From Cladorhizidae sp. MBARI D1340-BT2 (Eukaryota > Porifera > Demospongiae > Poecilosclerida > Cladorhizidae): a stretch of 64,000 bases of DNA. Below are positions 21,801 through 33,234 of the stretch, in pieces. Below the pieces are notes generated by a model. It worked only from the letters and a program-made list of their open reading frames with translations. It ran no database searches and was not told the origin of the DNA. The stretch is taken from contig JAQNBH010000005.1 of the NCBI GenBank assembly GCA_028752905.1, positions 7,729,829 to 7,793,828 on the forward strand, given 5' to 3'. Within the stretch, counting starts at the first letter, position 1; every line of letters begins with the position of its first letter. The position numbers and the translations under genes were made by a program.

Positions 21801-24800
21801 TACGCTAGACGAGGGTCTTGATTACTGAGTCCTCCTGGCCTCTGTAGTTGCCACTACAGTGCGGGAGCTGTGTCCTCTGTACTTCCCCTGCATAATTTCC
21901 ACTTTTCCCAGCCTCATGCACTTCCCTTACAAACCACTGCCTGGGCACGTATCGACTGTCATAGAAGATGAACCTGATTAAGATTTTCTCTCACTGGGTA
22001 GAGCTCTGAAGCTGTCTGCCCTAGGAAAAGTCTTTTCCAAAGGAGTCTATCTTTGACTGCTTGATAGTCACCTCAACATCGTTGGGCCTGCTCGGTTATG
22101 CATTGCAAGTGTAATTTGTGACCATACGCTCCTTTGTGACCATACGCTCCTTTGTGGGCGCAGTCAACTCTGTTGTCCTGAGAAGACAAAGAATACAATG
22201 CAGTACGCTTCAGCACATCCCAGCCCATTGTTGATGTCTCCCACACTTCCTGCAGTTGTCTCTAGTGATGGTGACATTGGTAGCCTTCTCCTCTCTTCCC
22301 TTTGTTCTTCTCAGCCTTACATCTCTTGACTGACACCTTGCAGGACATAATGAAGGTTCTTCGGCGCAACTCAGAAATGTGTTTTGATGGTGTTGTGTTT
22401 CAGGCCCTCGCTTGCGAGAAGAGTCCCATGGTGAGTGACGTAGACCCCTTTCCATAGCTGGCACTGCCGCTCGACTACACAGTTGTTTGACCAATGGGTC
22501 GATGCTGCTCACGATTTTGTAACAAGGTGGTTCAACCTCGTGCTGTTCAGTCATTGCTGAACCACCAGTGCCTGAAGGAGGTCTTCCCTGATTGAGTGTG
22601 GTTCCCTCAGAACTGACAGCTGCGATAGAAATGCCTTGTGCTTCTTTTCTTGACAAGGTCCTCCTGTAATGACTCCTGGCATGTGTTTGCCCAGTAAGGT
22701 GACCTACCGGGAAGAACACTCGATTATGCATTAGCTGTGCCACCCACTCATTCTTGGATCTGATTATGACCACCACCATCACACCACTGGCACAGACACA
22801 TCTCACTGTCTCCCCCCCCTCCCCCCGCTAGTCCTTGCCTCATAGTGCAATACTAACACTGTTATAAGCATGTGCTGTTAAAAGTACAGGCTGTTGTTAA
22901 CTCTCTCGCGGAATACCTACACTGAGGAAATATGGAAAGAAAACATCACCGGTAATTAACACTTGACATTTTCAAGGTTTCGTGTGATGGGTTAGGTGAA
23001 TGCACAGAGTTAGCAGCTGCTATATACCTGGTTGATTTGTTGGGGATCATCTTATGAATGTTTGTCTGTCTCCCTGAATGTGTGGTGTTGGCCTTGATTT
23101 CTTGCTTCACAGACTACTGTGTAGGTTAGAGAGTTAGAGGGCCCTTTCTCCCTTTCTGGACTAGTGGGTTGGTTCTTTTACCATGATGTCCTTCCATCAC
23201 TATGGTCATTCCATGACTCTGGTCATCCCATGACTCTGGTCGTCCCATGACTCTGGTCATCCCATGACTCTGGTCGTTCCATGACTCTGGTCATCCCATG
23301 ACTCTGGTCGTCCCAGGACTCTGGTCGTTCCATGACTCTGGTCATCCCATGACTCTGGTCGTCCCAGGACTCTGGTTTCCATGACTCTGGTCGTCCCGTG
23401 ACTCTGGTCGTTCCATGACTCTGGTCGTCCCATGACTCTGGTCGTTCCATGACTCTGGTCATCCCATGACTCTGGTCGTTCCATGACTCTGGTCATCCCA
23501 TGACTCTGGTCGTCCCAGGACTCTGGTTTCCATGACTCTGGTCGTCCCGTGACTCTGGTCGTTCCATGACTCTGGTCGTCCCATGACTCTGGTCGTCCCA
23601 TGACTCTGGTCGTCCCATGACTCGGGTCGTCCCATGACTCGGGTCGTCCCATGACTCGGGTCGTCCCATGACTCGGGTCGTCCCGTGACTCTGGTCGTCC
23701 CATGACTCGGGTCGTCCCATGACTCTGGTCGTCTCATGACTCTGGTCGTCCCACGACTCTGGTCGTCCCATGACCCTGATCCTTCCACTTGGATGCCAAT
23801 GAATATGCCTTACATCTCCACATCCCTGAGGCATCTGATGTGACTTCCCCTTTCTACAGTTCCAAACAGGACGAGATCGTCTAAGTAAAGGCTTACCCTT
23901 ACCTCTGGACCCATTGCATTGCATCAGCCACTGCATTAAATATCTTGAGTGCTGACCTCGGGCCAAATGGAACAGAAGTGTCCACAGCTTCCATGCCATG
24001 CCAAGCAGGTATCTGTCCTCTCCTCTGGGTGGACGGGGATAACCAAGTGGGTGGGTACACTCGATATCGAACCTGGCCAACCTGGCACCTGGGCCCAGTG
24101 ATGTTGCTATCCTCACTGCTTCACACCAGCATGGCCAACCTGGCTCACTCAGTGGTTATCTGCCCCCACTCCGGCAGCTGCCCACTCATTCATTGTGGAC
24201 CTTCATGCACCTCGGTCGTTGAGCTTCCTGCCCCCACCCACTTATCGGGTCCACTGTCCCACTTCCTCGCTGCCCAGTACATTTCCTCCATGGGGCCAAA
24301 TGTCCTAACTCCCTAACTTTGTGGACCCCAGGTTGAACATTCTATGGGACCAATCACCCCATTGTGCCATGTTCTTGGCTCTCACCTTCCATGGCTGTAT
24401 CGTCCACCCACACTGCTAAAAGAACCACCTTCACAGACTACCCCCCTCCAAGTAATTGTTTCATGATATTTTGAGATATTCCCGGTAGTTGTTCCTTAAC
24501 CTGAATTCGCTAGAACTAACCTGCTCTGCTCTGCTCTAGATATATACATCACCACCTATCCACTCACCATAACTGATGAACTGTCTCTGGCTGCAGATGG
24601 ACCTGCGCACCTGATAGATCTCCCATTGGACGAGTAGTGTCGCTCTTCTCCCCACTAAGTCCCTGAAGGTTGATATCTCCCTCAGTAGCTCAGCCAATGC
24701 CTCTTTTACAACTCTCCTTTTCCAGAACCTCTTCTCCATCTTGACAACTGTATAGTCTCTTCGCCCTCTGCCACACCTCTCCTGTCTTTGTTGATCGAGA

Positions 24801-27800
24801 AGGAGTAGATTGATGTGAATATTCTCAGAATTTGAGTTCTGCTTTGGAATTTCTGGGTTATCTGATGTGTGTGCCATCTTTGTGCACATGAGCACATGCC
24901 AGGTGGGTGTGTTGTGGAGGTACGGATGATTGTGACTGCCCTGTACCATTTCCTCTTGGATTAACTACTAGGTCTAATTGTATTAATTTTTAAATTAACC
25001 CATCGTACAAACATGGATGTAATATGCAGGTTTAAAAAAAAAGTCGTGGTAATGATTTCATTGATTGCCTGTGTGTTGACTCTGTTGGAAACTCTTGCAG
25101 GAGATATCAGTGACTAAAGAAGAGGATGAAAAAGAAAATGCCACGGAGGAGGTGAAGGAGTTAAAGCAACAGAGTGAAGAGCTCAGGGTTAGAATCAGCT
25201 CCTTGGCCGACCATTTGGCTCGAGTATGCGTGCAGACTAGCTTGCTGGAAAAGTACTCGGGCGGTCTTCTTAATGCTGGTGGGAAAGCAAACACATCTGA
25301 CCTGCTAGATGTCAAGACCATCGGTAAGGTGTAGATAAGTACACTTGATATTTTGAAGTAATACAGTGCTGGCAATTATACTGGGAATCAGACATTTTCC
25401 GGACATCTTCTTAAGTATCTGTTTGACCATAATCAATTTGCTCTGTCAAAATGTCCGAGCAACACTAACGAATGCTCTAGAATACATGCATGCGCACAAC
25501 CACGAACATATGGAAGCATCAGATGCCCCAACCTCTGACACAGACAGATGAGGTTATTGATGACTGGATACAGGAGGACTGACTCAACCTGTTACTTGCG
25601 TAGAGTTTTATTGTTTGCACTCATTACTTGATGGTTGAGTTGCATGTACGTTGTAATTTTCAAAATAAAATTGATGGCAGATCAAAGGTCTGAGAATGGC
25701 AGAAGAAAACTGATTGTACTCTGACAAACAAGATTTTGGTTGTAATTTCCCCGCACTGTAATCATAAAGGTGTAGCCAAGTAGCTTTATGGCTGGCTAAT
25801 TTGCAGTATTGTAGGCAGTGTCGTGGGCATTGTTAGCTAAATAGATTACCCTAGTCCTGGTACTAATGGTGCTAATGAGCAAGCCTCTTGATTAATGAGT
25901 GACTGTTCCTTCATTAAAGTCATCTAATGGGTTAATTAGAGCCAGCCTATTGATTAACTAGTGAATGTTCCATCATCTAATGGTGCTAATTAGAGCTAGA
26001 ATCTTGATTAACCAGTGACTGTTCCTTCATTAAAGTCATATAATGTTGCTAATTAGAGACAATCTCTTCATTAACCAGTGATTGTTCCTTCATTAAAGTC
26101 ATCTAATGGTGCTAATTAGAGCCAGCCTCTTGATAACCAGTGGCTGTTCCAAGTCATCTAATGGTACTAATTAGCCTCTTGATTAACCAGTGACTGTTCC
26201 TGCATTAAAGTCATCTAATGGTGCTAATGAGCCAGCCTGTTGATTAATTAGTGAATGTTCCTTCATTAAAGTCATCATTTTCTAATCACCTCCTGTGTGT
26301 TGTTGTTTTGTTGTTTCTCTTAAAGATGGAATATTTGATTTTCTGGACACTTATGAAGAGAGATCTGTCACGCTGAAAGTTGCTAGGCATGATGAAGAAC
26401 TGGAGAAAAAAAGGCTAGAAAATGAATTAGAGAAGGTATGCTCATTCGTTAATAACCTCTGGGGAAATTTGCCTATGCCGACCGACCATTTCCGTTTTGT
26501 GGGTAGTTATTATTCGTTTTCACCAAGATGTTCCAAGGATTGGTAGGGAAAGTTGCCGCATTAAAAATTAATGTCTTTCTCACTCTAATTAGAAACAAGC
26601 TCGGCTTCAGGAGTTGATTCCAAAATTGCATAAGACTCCAGAACCCATCAAGCAGCAGGTTATAGGGGTTTTGCTGACTGTGCAAGAGGAGGCAGAGATC
26701 ACACTTAGGGTGACGTACTTAGTGTCCAACGCTAGCTGGAGTCCCAAGTATGACCTGCGAGTGTCCAGCGCAGAGAGGACCATGATTATCGACTACTTTG
26801 GCATGGTCCAGCAGAGCACAGGCGAACACTGGTAAGCATGGAGTGATTACTGTATTAAGGGTAATGAACACTGTACACCTCAGCATCGTGCAAAGTGCAC
26901 ACAACGTGGTGTAACTTGGTGTAACATGATGTTTCACACACTTACAGTGTAACCGATTGACCATTGACTTTATTTTAGTTTTTGTGTATATGAACATAAT
27001 ATATTTAGCTATAACTTTATTTTCACAACACACTTTTCAAACTGTTCATGCAAATATACTAAGCAGTAGTGTGGTAGAAGAATCAGCTCCATTGAGGTAA
27101 GCAAACTAAAAGCTATGCAGTGACTACATCACTCTATGTATAGAACAACTTACAGCAGAGAAATCCACCCAGGAATGCATCGTTTCCTTTCTCAAGAGCG
27201 AAGGGATTCATAATGGTCCAAGGTACATAAGCACATGTGCCTGTGCAGCTTGACTCCAAATAAGGGCTTCCAGAAACATTAGAGAGCCTGGAGGAGGCCG
27301 TTCGTGATGGAAATTTGTTCGTCAGCTACATTAAAAAAAAATTGTTTTGCTTCCCCCCTCCCCCTCCCCCTTCCCGTCAAACCGGAGGTAAAGTTTTATG
27401 ACTATTTTATAACGATAGACTAGTCTACTGGGCATGTGCAAGTAAAAGATTAATCAAATGTTTAGCATATGTACTATAACAACCTTTTGTTGTTATGTGA
27501 GAGCGAGCATGTGCAGATGCTTATGGCAGTCAACGGTATATTACACACACACCCACACACACACACACACACACAGGAAGGACACCAAATTATGTCTCTC
27601 CACAGCCACGCCCAGCATCGGAGGGTCAGCACCCAAATTGGACACGTGTAAACTCACCCTAATACCTGACGCTTACCCGGCACGAGGCAAGGGTTCAACC
27701 AGGTGAGTCTTGCAGAAGTTTATCACGCAGATCGTAGCGTGCAAAAATAATATCCCCCCCCCCCCTGATGTTGAGTTGTTTTGTTATCTAACGCAAGGAA

Positions 27801-29969
27801 TGCTCGTTCTTCTTACGTGAGGGAGTCTACTGCGGCCATCGAGGCTCCCAAGGCGCAAGTCTCCGAGGGTCTCTCCAGCTCGGTGTTTGAGATCTCAACC
27901 ATTGCCAACATTCCTCCCGACCAGTCCGGACACAAGGTGGGAGGCTGTTGTGTGCAATTTCTAATCTAATAAGGCAACTTTTATAATTTCCAGAGCAAGA
28001 TATTTCTGAGGGGGGTTAAATATTCGCTAGCTTAGAGATTCATGTGTGGTTGGGGGGGGGGGGGATATTCGCAGATTGTGTATCATATAACACCCCACAC
28101 TTTCTTCTTTGCTTGCACCTGTTTAGGATTGGATTATAACCGAGAAGACAATAACTATTTACCCCCCTCAAAGATATCCCACTATATATATATATATATA
28201 TATATTTTTAGCAGTTCATTTTTTATCTCAAACATTATAATTCCTGAATGTATGAAGTAAGTGAACCTCAGAATGTTCAGACTGACTTGGACTCCTGCGG
28301 ATATCCCAAATCTATTATATGAACTTGAATGAGGAGTGCAGTAGTCATGTATTTGACCCTTGCATGATGGATGTTACTCTCTTTGCTTTGACGTGTATTC
28401 TTGTGGATGACCACTACTTCAAGTTGCATCTCTCCACTCATATTTCCATCTGTAGGTGCATGTGGCGACCATCAAGCTTAAGCCGAGCTTCGAGTACGTC
28501 ACAGTTCCCAAGCTGGCGCAGCATGCATTCCTGAAGGCCAAGGTCACCAACGATTCAAACTACCCCTTATTGTCAGGACCAGCCAATGTCTTCCTGGACC
28601 AATCCTACGTGACGGAGACCACGGTCAAATCCACCTCACCAATGGAAGAGTTGAGCTGCTCCCTCGGTCAGTGTGAAGAGAAGTGTGTGCATGTTTGCTT
28701 CTTTGTTTGTAGGAGCTGTACAGGTGTCTAGTGTAGTACAGGATATGCTGTAATAAAATTCATCATGCAATAATCCACACAAACTATAAACCCAACGCAA
28801 ATGTACACACTAAAATTAATGGGTGTTTGTGACCTAGCCATCTCTGAGCTCGCTGGTGAGGTGGAGTATAGCTGGTGCAGAGTCTTGTGGTCATCAGGCA
28901 ACTGCAGATAACCAATTGTCCAGGGAGAATCTCTCTCAACCCTTTTCAAGATACAGCAAAGTATGCAGAAGAGTGTGCTAGAGCGTGCAATAGCTCCCTG
29001 AAATCTAAGTTCATGCTGGGGTTGAATCGCAGCAAATTTTTTTATTTAATACTTACTTTACACAAGGCAACTTTTTATCTTTCGTGTTTCCGTCTTCTTC
29101 CAAAGAAGGGTGGTGGTGGAGTGCTCGTGTTGTTGAGGCTGCTTCACTTGGTCCTGAGTTGACGTCATGCGACACTCGACAATGCGCTCGGGTCTATGCC
29201 GGCATATCAGTGCATGGTCCAGTGCAACTTGTGAACTAGTGGAAGGCATTTGTGATGGGATCTCAGAAAAGTGGTCGGTGTGCTAAGAAATTGCAATGGC
29301 TTTTTGAAGTGATATTATTTAAGAACTGCTAATATTTTAATTAAGAATCTGCCTTCAGGCTCTTGTGTGTGATAATTGGTGATATGTTAATAAGTGTTGT
29401 TTGGAGACAGGCAAAGAAAAAGTGTGTACTCCCCACAATCCCCTTTCTTTCTTTCTTTCGCTGTTCAGGAGTGGACCCCTCTGTGAAGGTGGTGTACAAA
29501 CCTGTGAAGCGCTCCAGGGTGGAGAGTGGCATTCTGTCTAAGAACGTGACATACTCGTACAAACAGACGACAGAGATCTTCAACGCCCGGTCTGAGCCCG
29601 CCACCATCACGTTCCTTGACCAACTGCCTAAGAGCGAGGACGAGAAGCTCAAGGTGAGCTCCCTTCTTTTTAATACTAATATTGCAGGAGTTGTTGTTAT
29701 GAGCTAAATTACAGCTGATTTTTGTCATTGACCGACATGCACACTTCACTTCCCCCCCCCCCCCCCCCCTTTTTTTTTTGCAGGTCAATCTGATAAAGCC
29801 AGTGTTGATAAAACAAAAACAAGGCGACCCTTTACCAAACCCACATCTGAACACGAAGAACAACGTGGAGTGGTGTGTGGAGCTGAAGTCAGAGGAGACC
29901 AAGGCCCTCACCATCGAATACACAGTGGAGTTCCCTGCCAACAAGGCGGGAGATGTAGAGGGACTCTAA
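15867..29969 (+). CDS. DUF4140/DUF4139 domain protein (MuiA / F37C4.5-like), 10 exons
   Basis: Ten exons splice in consistent phase to 557 codons: 15867-15983, 16516-16653, 25101-25323, 26326-26435, 26593-26831, 27577-27702, 27798-27936, 28456-28666, 29469-29653, 29784-29969. All introns are GT-AG. The protein opens MSSTEELAGKVAGG and has the DUF4140 signature VVVYPDRAEVTRLVKV over the first junction (residues ~31-46), then DKDSVRVDGIG. Exons 3-4 form a coiled coil (~86-195). DUF4139 follows, with YLVSNASWSPKYDLRV (238-253), QQSTGEHW (269-276), LCLSTATPSIGG, a VPK motif and GPANVFLDQSYV. The family is widespread in bacteria and eukaryotes but its biochemical role is not established; bacterial MuiA was named from mucoidy inhibition. 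Intron 2 is 8.4 kb and full of repeats. No canonical AATAAA is seen soon after the stop. The Met is the first in frame and fits the family length. Confidence 0.92.
18226..19765 (+). repeat. Microsatellite-like array, 15-bp unit, about 100 copies
   Basis: Units TATATACACAACAAT alternate with TATATACACAACAATG-type variants and rarer TATATGCACAACAAT and TATAGATATGCAACAAT forms. A higher-order pattern is visible: blocks of the same variant order (for example TGCAACAATGTATAGATATG near 18300, 18630 and 19440) recur. Because 15 is divisible by 3 and the units have no stops in + frames, spurious frames of more than 400 codons appear. Lies in intron 2 of the DUF4139 gene. Confidence 0.97.
19895..20149 (+). 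pseudogene. Unrecognised coding-like fragment with one stop
   Basis: One frame runs from an ATG at about 19893 (MEKSKLLVGQVTKLF), then a TGA, then DGPDVYLEQDANSTSIKNIS, FVLRYTKIFSIEGPPDC and LINEITLNNTFQILKLLQ up to a TAG. Codon use and composition look protein-like, but I recognise no family. It lies inside the large intron of the DUF4139 gene. It may be a processed gene piece or a mobile-element remnant; low certainty. Confidence 0.3.
20395..21585 (+). repeat. Minisatellite, 71-bp unit, about 17 copies
   Basis: Each unit contains GGGCTAGAGGCAGCCTCACT, then AGCAATAATGCTTGCACTAT, then GTGAGCTCTAACATAGCTAG and CTAATAGAGCA. Several copies lack the CTAGAGGCA part. GCTCTA and TAGAGC flank AGCTAGCT, so every unit can form a small hairpin. 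The first copies near 20395 are more diverged. Intron 2 of the DUF4139 gene. Confidence 0.95.
21640..22810 (-). other. Coding-like region of unknown origin, minus strand
   Basis: GC is higher than in neighbouring intron DNA. A 198-codon frame at 22806-22210 has a Cys pair near its end (NCRKCGRHQQWAGMC) and Ser/Arg-rich text. The following minus-strand sequence has pieces such as FYDSRYVPRQWFVREVHEAG separated by stops. It may be part of a retroelement related to the DIRS relic at 23.8-24.1 kb on the same strand, but no diagnostic motif ties them together. Confidence 0.3.
23195..23785 (+). repeat. Minisatellite, 17-bp unit, about 34 copies
   Basis: The unit is CATGACTCTGGTCGTCC with variants GTCATCC, GTCGTTC, AGGACTC and CGTGACTC. 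Some three-unit (51-bp) higher-order blocks recur. It abuts the RNase H-coding start of a DIRS relic on the minus strand, and the minus frame runs from that relic into the repeat, so the array may have expanded inside the element. Confidence 0.95.
23790..24145 (-). pseudogene. DIRS-type retrotransposon: reverse transcriptase to RNase H fragment
   Basis: On the minus strand, several frames give SLGPGARLARFDIE, DRYLLGMAW, VDTSVPFGPRSALKIFNAV and ADAMQWV, then after a gap VTSDASGMWRCKAY. This is the DIRS-style reverse transcriptase (FGLRSAPKIFNAVADA motif, here FGPRSALKIF) and the beginning of its RNase H domain (SDASG). DIRS elements integrate by a tyrosine recombinase. Frameshifts separate each block. 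The 17-bp array follows directly. Located in intron 2 of the DUF4139 gene. Confidence 0.8.
24150..25100. other. Remainder of DUF4139 intron 2
   Basis: The DIRS-like GC-rich text fades near 24330. A 137-codon minus frame at 24949-24536 contains ERCGRGRRDYTVVKMEKRFW and a helical-looking stretch KEALAELLREISTFRDLVG. I cannot assign it, and it may be retroelement-derived. Sequence just before 25101 is the acceptor of exon 3. Confidence 0.35.
25850..26282 (+). repeat. Minisatellite, ~63-bp unit, seven copies
   Basis: Units share GCCTCTTGATTAACCAGTGA, then CTGTTCCTTCATTAAAGTCA and TCTAATGGTGCTAATTAG. Individual copies are shortened. It ends about 45 bp before exon 4 of the DUF4139 gene. Confidence 0.9.
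27085..27252 (+). repeat. Dispersed repeat, copy A (partner at 53.45 kb)
   Basis: TCCATTGAGGTAAGCAAA, TTTCTCAAGAGCGAAGGGATTC and TGCCTGTGCAGCTT recur in the same order and orientation at 53450-53600. Divergence is considerable. Lies in the intron between exons 5 and 6 of the DUF4139 gene. Confidence 0.65.
27543..27576 (+). repeat. (CA)n at a splice acceptor
   Basis: A CA dinucleotide run with one interruption ends directly in the CAG acceptor of DUF4139 exon 6, replacing the usual pyrimidine tract. Length changes here could affect splicing. Confidence 0.8.
29751..29780 (+). repeat. C-run followed by T-run at a splice acceptor
   Basis: About 19 C and then 10 T form the polypyrimidine tract of the last DUF4139 exon (acceptor GCAG at 29780-29783). 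Homopolymers this long are unstable and also assembly-sensitive. Confidence 0.85.
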
Positions 29970-30071
29970 ATAGAATAGAGCAGCACTAGCTACTAACACT
30001 GTCCAATTTTATTTGTTGTTTGATAGTTAAGGAAATGATACCAACAGAATTTTTATTATTTGCTATGAATG

Positions 30072-32832
30072 GCAATATGTATATATGTGTGGGAGGATGG
30101 AGCACAAATAGGGTGTATGCATGGCAACATGTATATATGTGTGGAGGATGGAGCACAAATAGGGTGTATGCATGGCAACATGTATATATGTGTGGGTGGA
30201 TAGAGCACAAATAGGGTGTATGCATGGCAACATGTATATATGTGTGGAGGGTAGAGCACAAATAGGGTGTATGCATGGCAACATGTATATATGTGTGGGA
30301 GGGTAGAGCACAAATAGGGTGTATGCATGGCAACATGTATATATGTGTGGGGGATAGAGCACAAATATGGTGTATGCATGGCAACATGTATATATGTGTG
30401 GGAGGATAGAGCACAAATAGGGTGTATGCATGGCAACATGTATATATGTGTGGTGGATAGAGCACAAATAGGGTGTATGCATGGCAACATGTATATATGT
30501 GTGGGAGGATAGAGCACAAATAGGGTGTATGCATGGCAACATGTATATATGTGTGGTGGATAGAGCACAAATAGGGTGTATGCATGGCAACATGTATATA
30601 TGTGTGGGTGGATAGAGCACAAATAGGGTGTATGCATGGCAACATGTATATATGTGTGGGAGGATAGAGCACAAATAGGGTGTATGCATGGCAACATGTA
30701 TATATGTGTGGGTGGATAGAGCACAAATAGGGTGTATGCATGGCAACATGTATATATGTGTGGAGGATAGAGCACAAATAGGGTGTATGCATGGCAACAT
30801 GTATATATGTGTGGAGGATAGAGCACAAATAGGGTGTATGCATGGCAACATGTATATATGTGTGGAGGATAGAGCACAAATAGGGTGTATGCATGGCAAC
30901 ATGTATATATGTGTGGAGGGTAGAGCACAAATAGGGTGTATGCATGGCAACATGTATATATGTGTGGGAGGATAGAGCACAAATAGGGTGTATGCATGGC
31001 AACATGTATATGTGTGTGGAAGATAGAGCACAAATAGGGTGTATGCATGGCAACATGTATATATGTGTGGAGGATAGAGCACAAATAGGGTGTATGCATG
31101 GCAACATGTATATATGTGTGGAGGGTAGACCACAAATAGGGTGTATGCATGGCAACATGTATATATGTGTGGGAGGATAGAGCACAAATAGGGTGTATGC
31201 ATGGCAACATGTATATGTGTGTGGAGGATAGAGCACAAATAGGGTGTATGCATGGCAACATGTATATATGTGTGGAGGATAGAATAGGGTGTATGCATGG
31301 CAACATGTATATATGTGTGGAGGATGGAGCACAAATAGGGTGTATGCATGGCAACATGTATATATGTGTGGAGGATAGAGCACAAATAGGGTGTATGCAT
31401 GGCAACATGTATATATGTGTGGAGGGTAGAGCACAAATAGGGTGTATGCATGGCAACATGTATATATGTGTGGAGGGTAGAGCACAAATAGGGTGTATGC
31501 ATGGCAACATGTATATATGTGTGGAGGATAGAGCACAAATAGGGTGTATGCATGGCAACATGTATATGTGTGTGGGTGGATAGAGCACAAATAGGGTGTA
31601 TGCATGGCAACATGTATATATGTGTGGGTGGATAGAGCACAAATAGGGTGTATGCATGGCAACATGTATATGTGTATGGAGGATAGAGCACAAATAGGGT
31701 GTATGCATGGCAACATGTATATATGTGTGGGTGGATAGAGCACAAATAGGGTGTATGCATGGCAACATGTATATATGTGTGTAGGGTAGAGCACAAATAG
31801 GGTGTATGCATGGCAACATGTATATGTGTGTGGAGGATAGAGCACAAATAGGGTGTATGCATGGCAACATGTATATATGTGTGGGAGGACAGAGCACAAA
31901 TAGGGTGTATGCATGGCAACATGTATATATGTGTGGAGGATAGAGCACAAATAGGGTGTATGCATGGCAACATGTATATATGTGTGGAGGGTAGAGCACA
32001 AATAGGGTGTATGCATGGCAACATGTATATATGTGTGGGTGGATAGAGCACAAATAGGGTATATGCGTGGCAACATGTATATATGTGTGGGAGGACAGAG
32101 CACAAATAGGGTGTATGCATGGCAACATGTATATATGTGTGTGGAGGATAGAGCACAAATAGGGTGTATGCATGGCAACATGTATATGTGTGGGAGGATA
32201 GAGCACAAATAGGGTGTATGCATGGCAACATGTATATATGTGTGGAGGGTAGAGCACAAATAGGGTGTATGCATGGCAACATGTATATATGTGTGGAGGA
32301 TAGAGCACAAATAAGGGTGTATGCATGGCAACATGTATATATGTGTGGAGGGTAGAGCACAAATAGGGTGTATGCATGGCAACATGTATATATGTGTGGA
32401 GGATAGAGCACAAATAGGGTGTATGCATGGCAACATGTATATATGTGTGGAGGGTAGAGCACAAATAGGGTGTATGCATGGCAACATGTATATATGTGTG
32501 TGGAGGATAGAGCACAAATAGGGTGTATGCATGGCAACATGTATATATGTGTGGGAGGATAGAGCACAAATAGGGTGTATGCATGGCAACATGTATATAT
32601 GTGTGGAGGATAGAGCACAAATAGGGTGTATGCATGGCAACATGTATATATGTGTGGAGGATAGAGCACAAATAGGGTGTATGCATGGCAACATGTATAT
32701 ATGTGTGGAGGATAGAGCACAAATAGGGTGTATGCATGGCAACATGTATATATGTGTGGAGGGTAGAGCACAAATAGGGTGTATGCATGGCAACATGTAT
32801 ATATGTGTGGAGGGTAGAGCACAAATAGGGTG
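30072..32832 (+). repeat. Minisatellite, 51-bp unit, about 54 copies
   Basis: Each unit contains TGTATGCATGGCAACATGTA, then TATATGTGTGGAGGATAGAG and CACAAATAGGG. Variable sites are GGAGG/GGGAGG/GGGTGG and GATAGAG/GGTAGAG. The 51-bp unit (17 codons) leaves all three minus frames open for more than 900 codons and gives many + frames. Units of 52 bp shift the frame without creating stops, so these are not genes. The array fills the space between the DUF4139 and PSMD4 genes and begins about 100 bp after the DUF4139 stop, so it may lie in that gene's 3' UTR. Confidence 0.98.
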
Positions 32833-33187
32833 GGGGAGTAACAAACAAATAGGGCATCAAAACAGTTGGGTGTATATAAAAACTGCGAGTATCACCTATT
32901 CAAGCATTTGTGGTTGGATTTTCCTTTCATTTCTGGATAATAGTTTACATAGAGGTCCAAAGTCTCGACTAGTCTTCACAATTCTAGCATTACATCACCA
33001 TGATGTCACCATCAATGGGGACAGGCAGGTCAATGGCTCAAGTTGGCGTCAGTGTTGATGGGTTATGAAATAATATACCCGAGCTAGGCTAGCTTTAACT
33101 GGGATTTCCTAATGACAATAGTAGGTTAAATGACTTGAAGAGGAAGTGAGCCAGTACAATAAAGCAAACGCAAACTGCAAGCAAATT

Positions 33188-33234
33188 GTATGCGCTCACA
33201 ATACCTACATTATGTAGGTATTGTGAGCGCATAC
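33188..33234. repeat. Perfect 23-bp inverted repeat with a 1-nt centre
   Basis: The left arm GTATGCGCTCACAATACC plus TACAT and its exact reverse complement flank a single T at 33211. A palindrome this tight would extrude as a cruciform. It sits about 620 bp upstream of the PSMD4 start codon. Confidence 0.9.

Noticed and set aside
23223..24116. A 207-codon minus frame combining DIRS-like text and TTRVMGRPESWDD repeats
   Set aside because: It is a fortuitous fusion of the DIRS relic with the 17-bp array, not a gene.
29986..32860. Minus-strand open frames of 919-952 codons and many + frames of 60-175 codons
   Set aside because: They lie wholly in the 51-bp array; frames stay open in all three phases because the unit length is a multiple of 3 and lacks stops. 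No domain, splice or start context.
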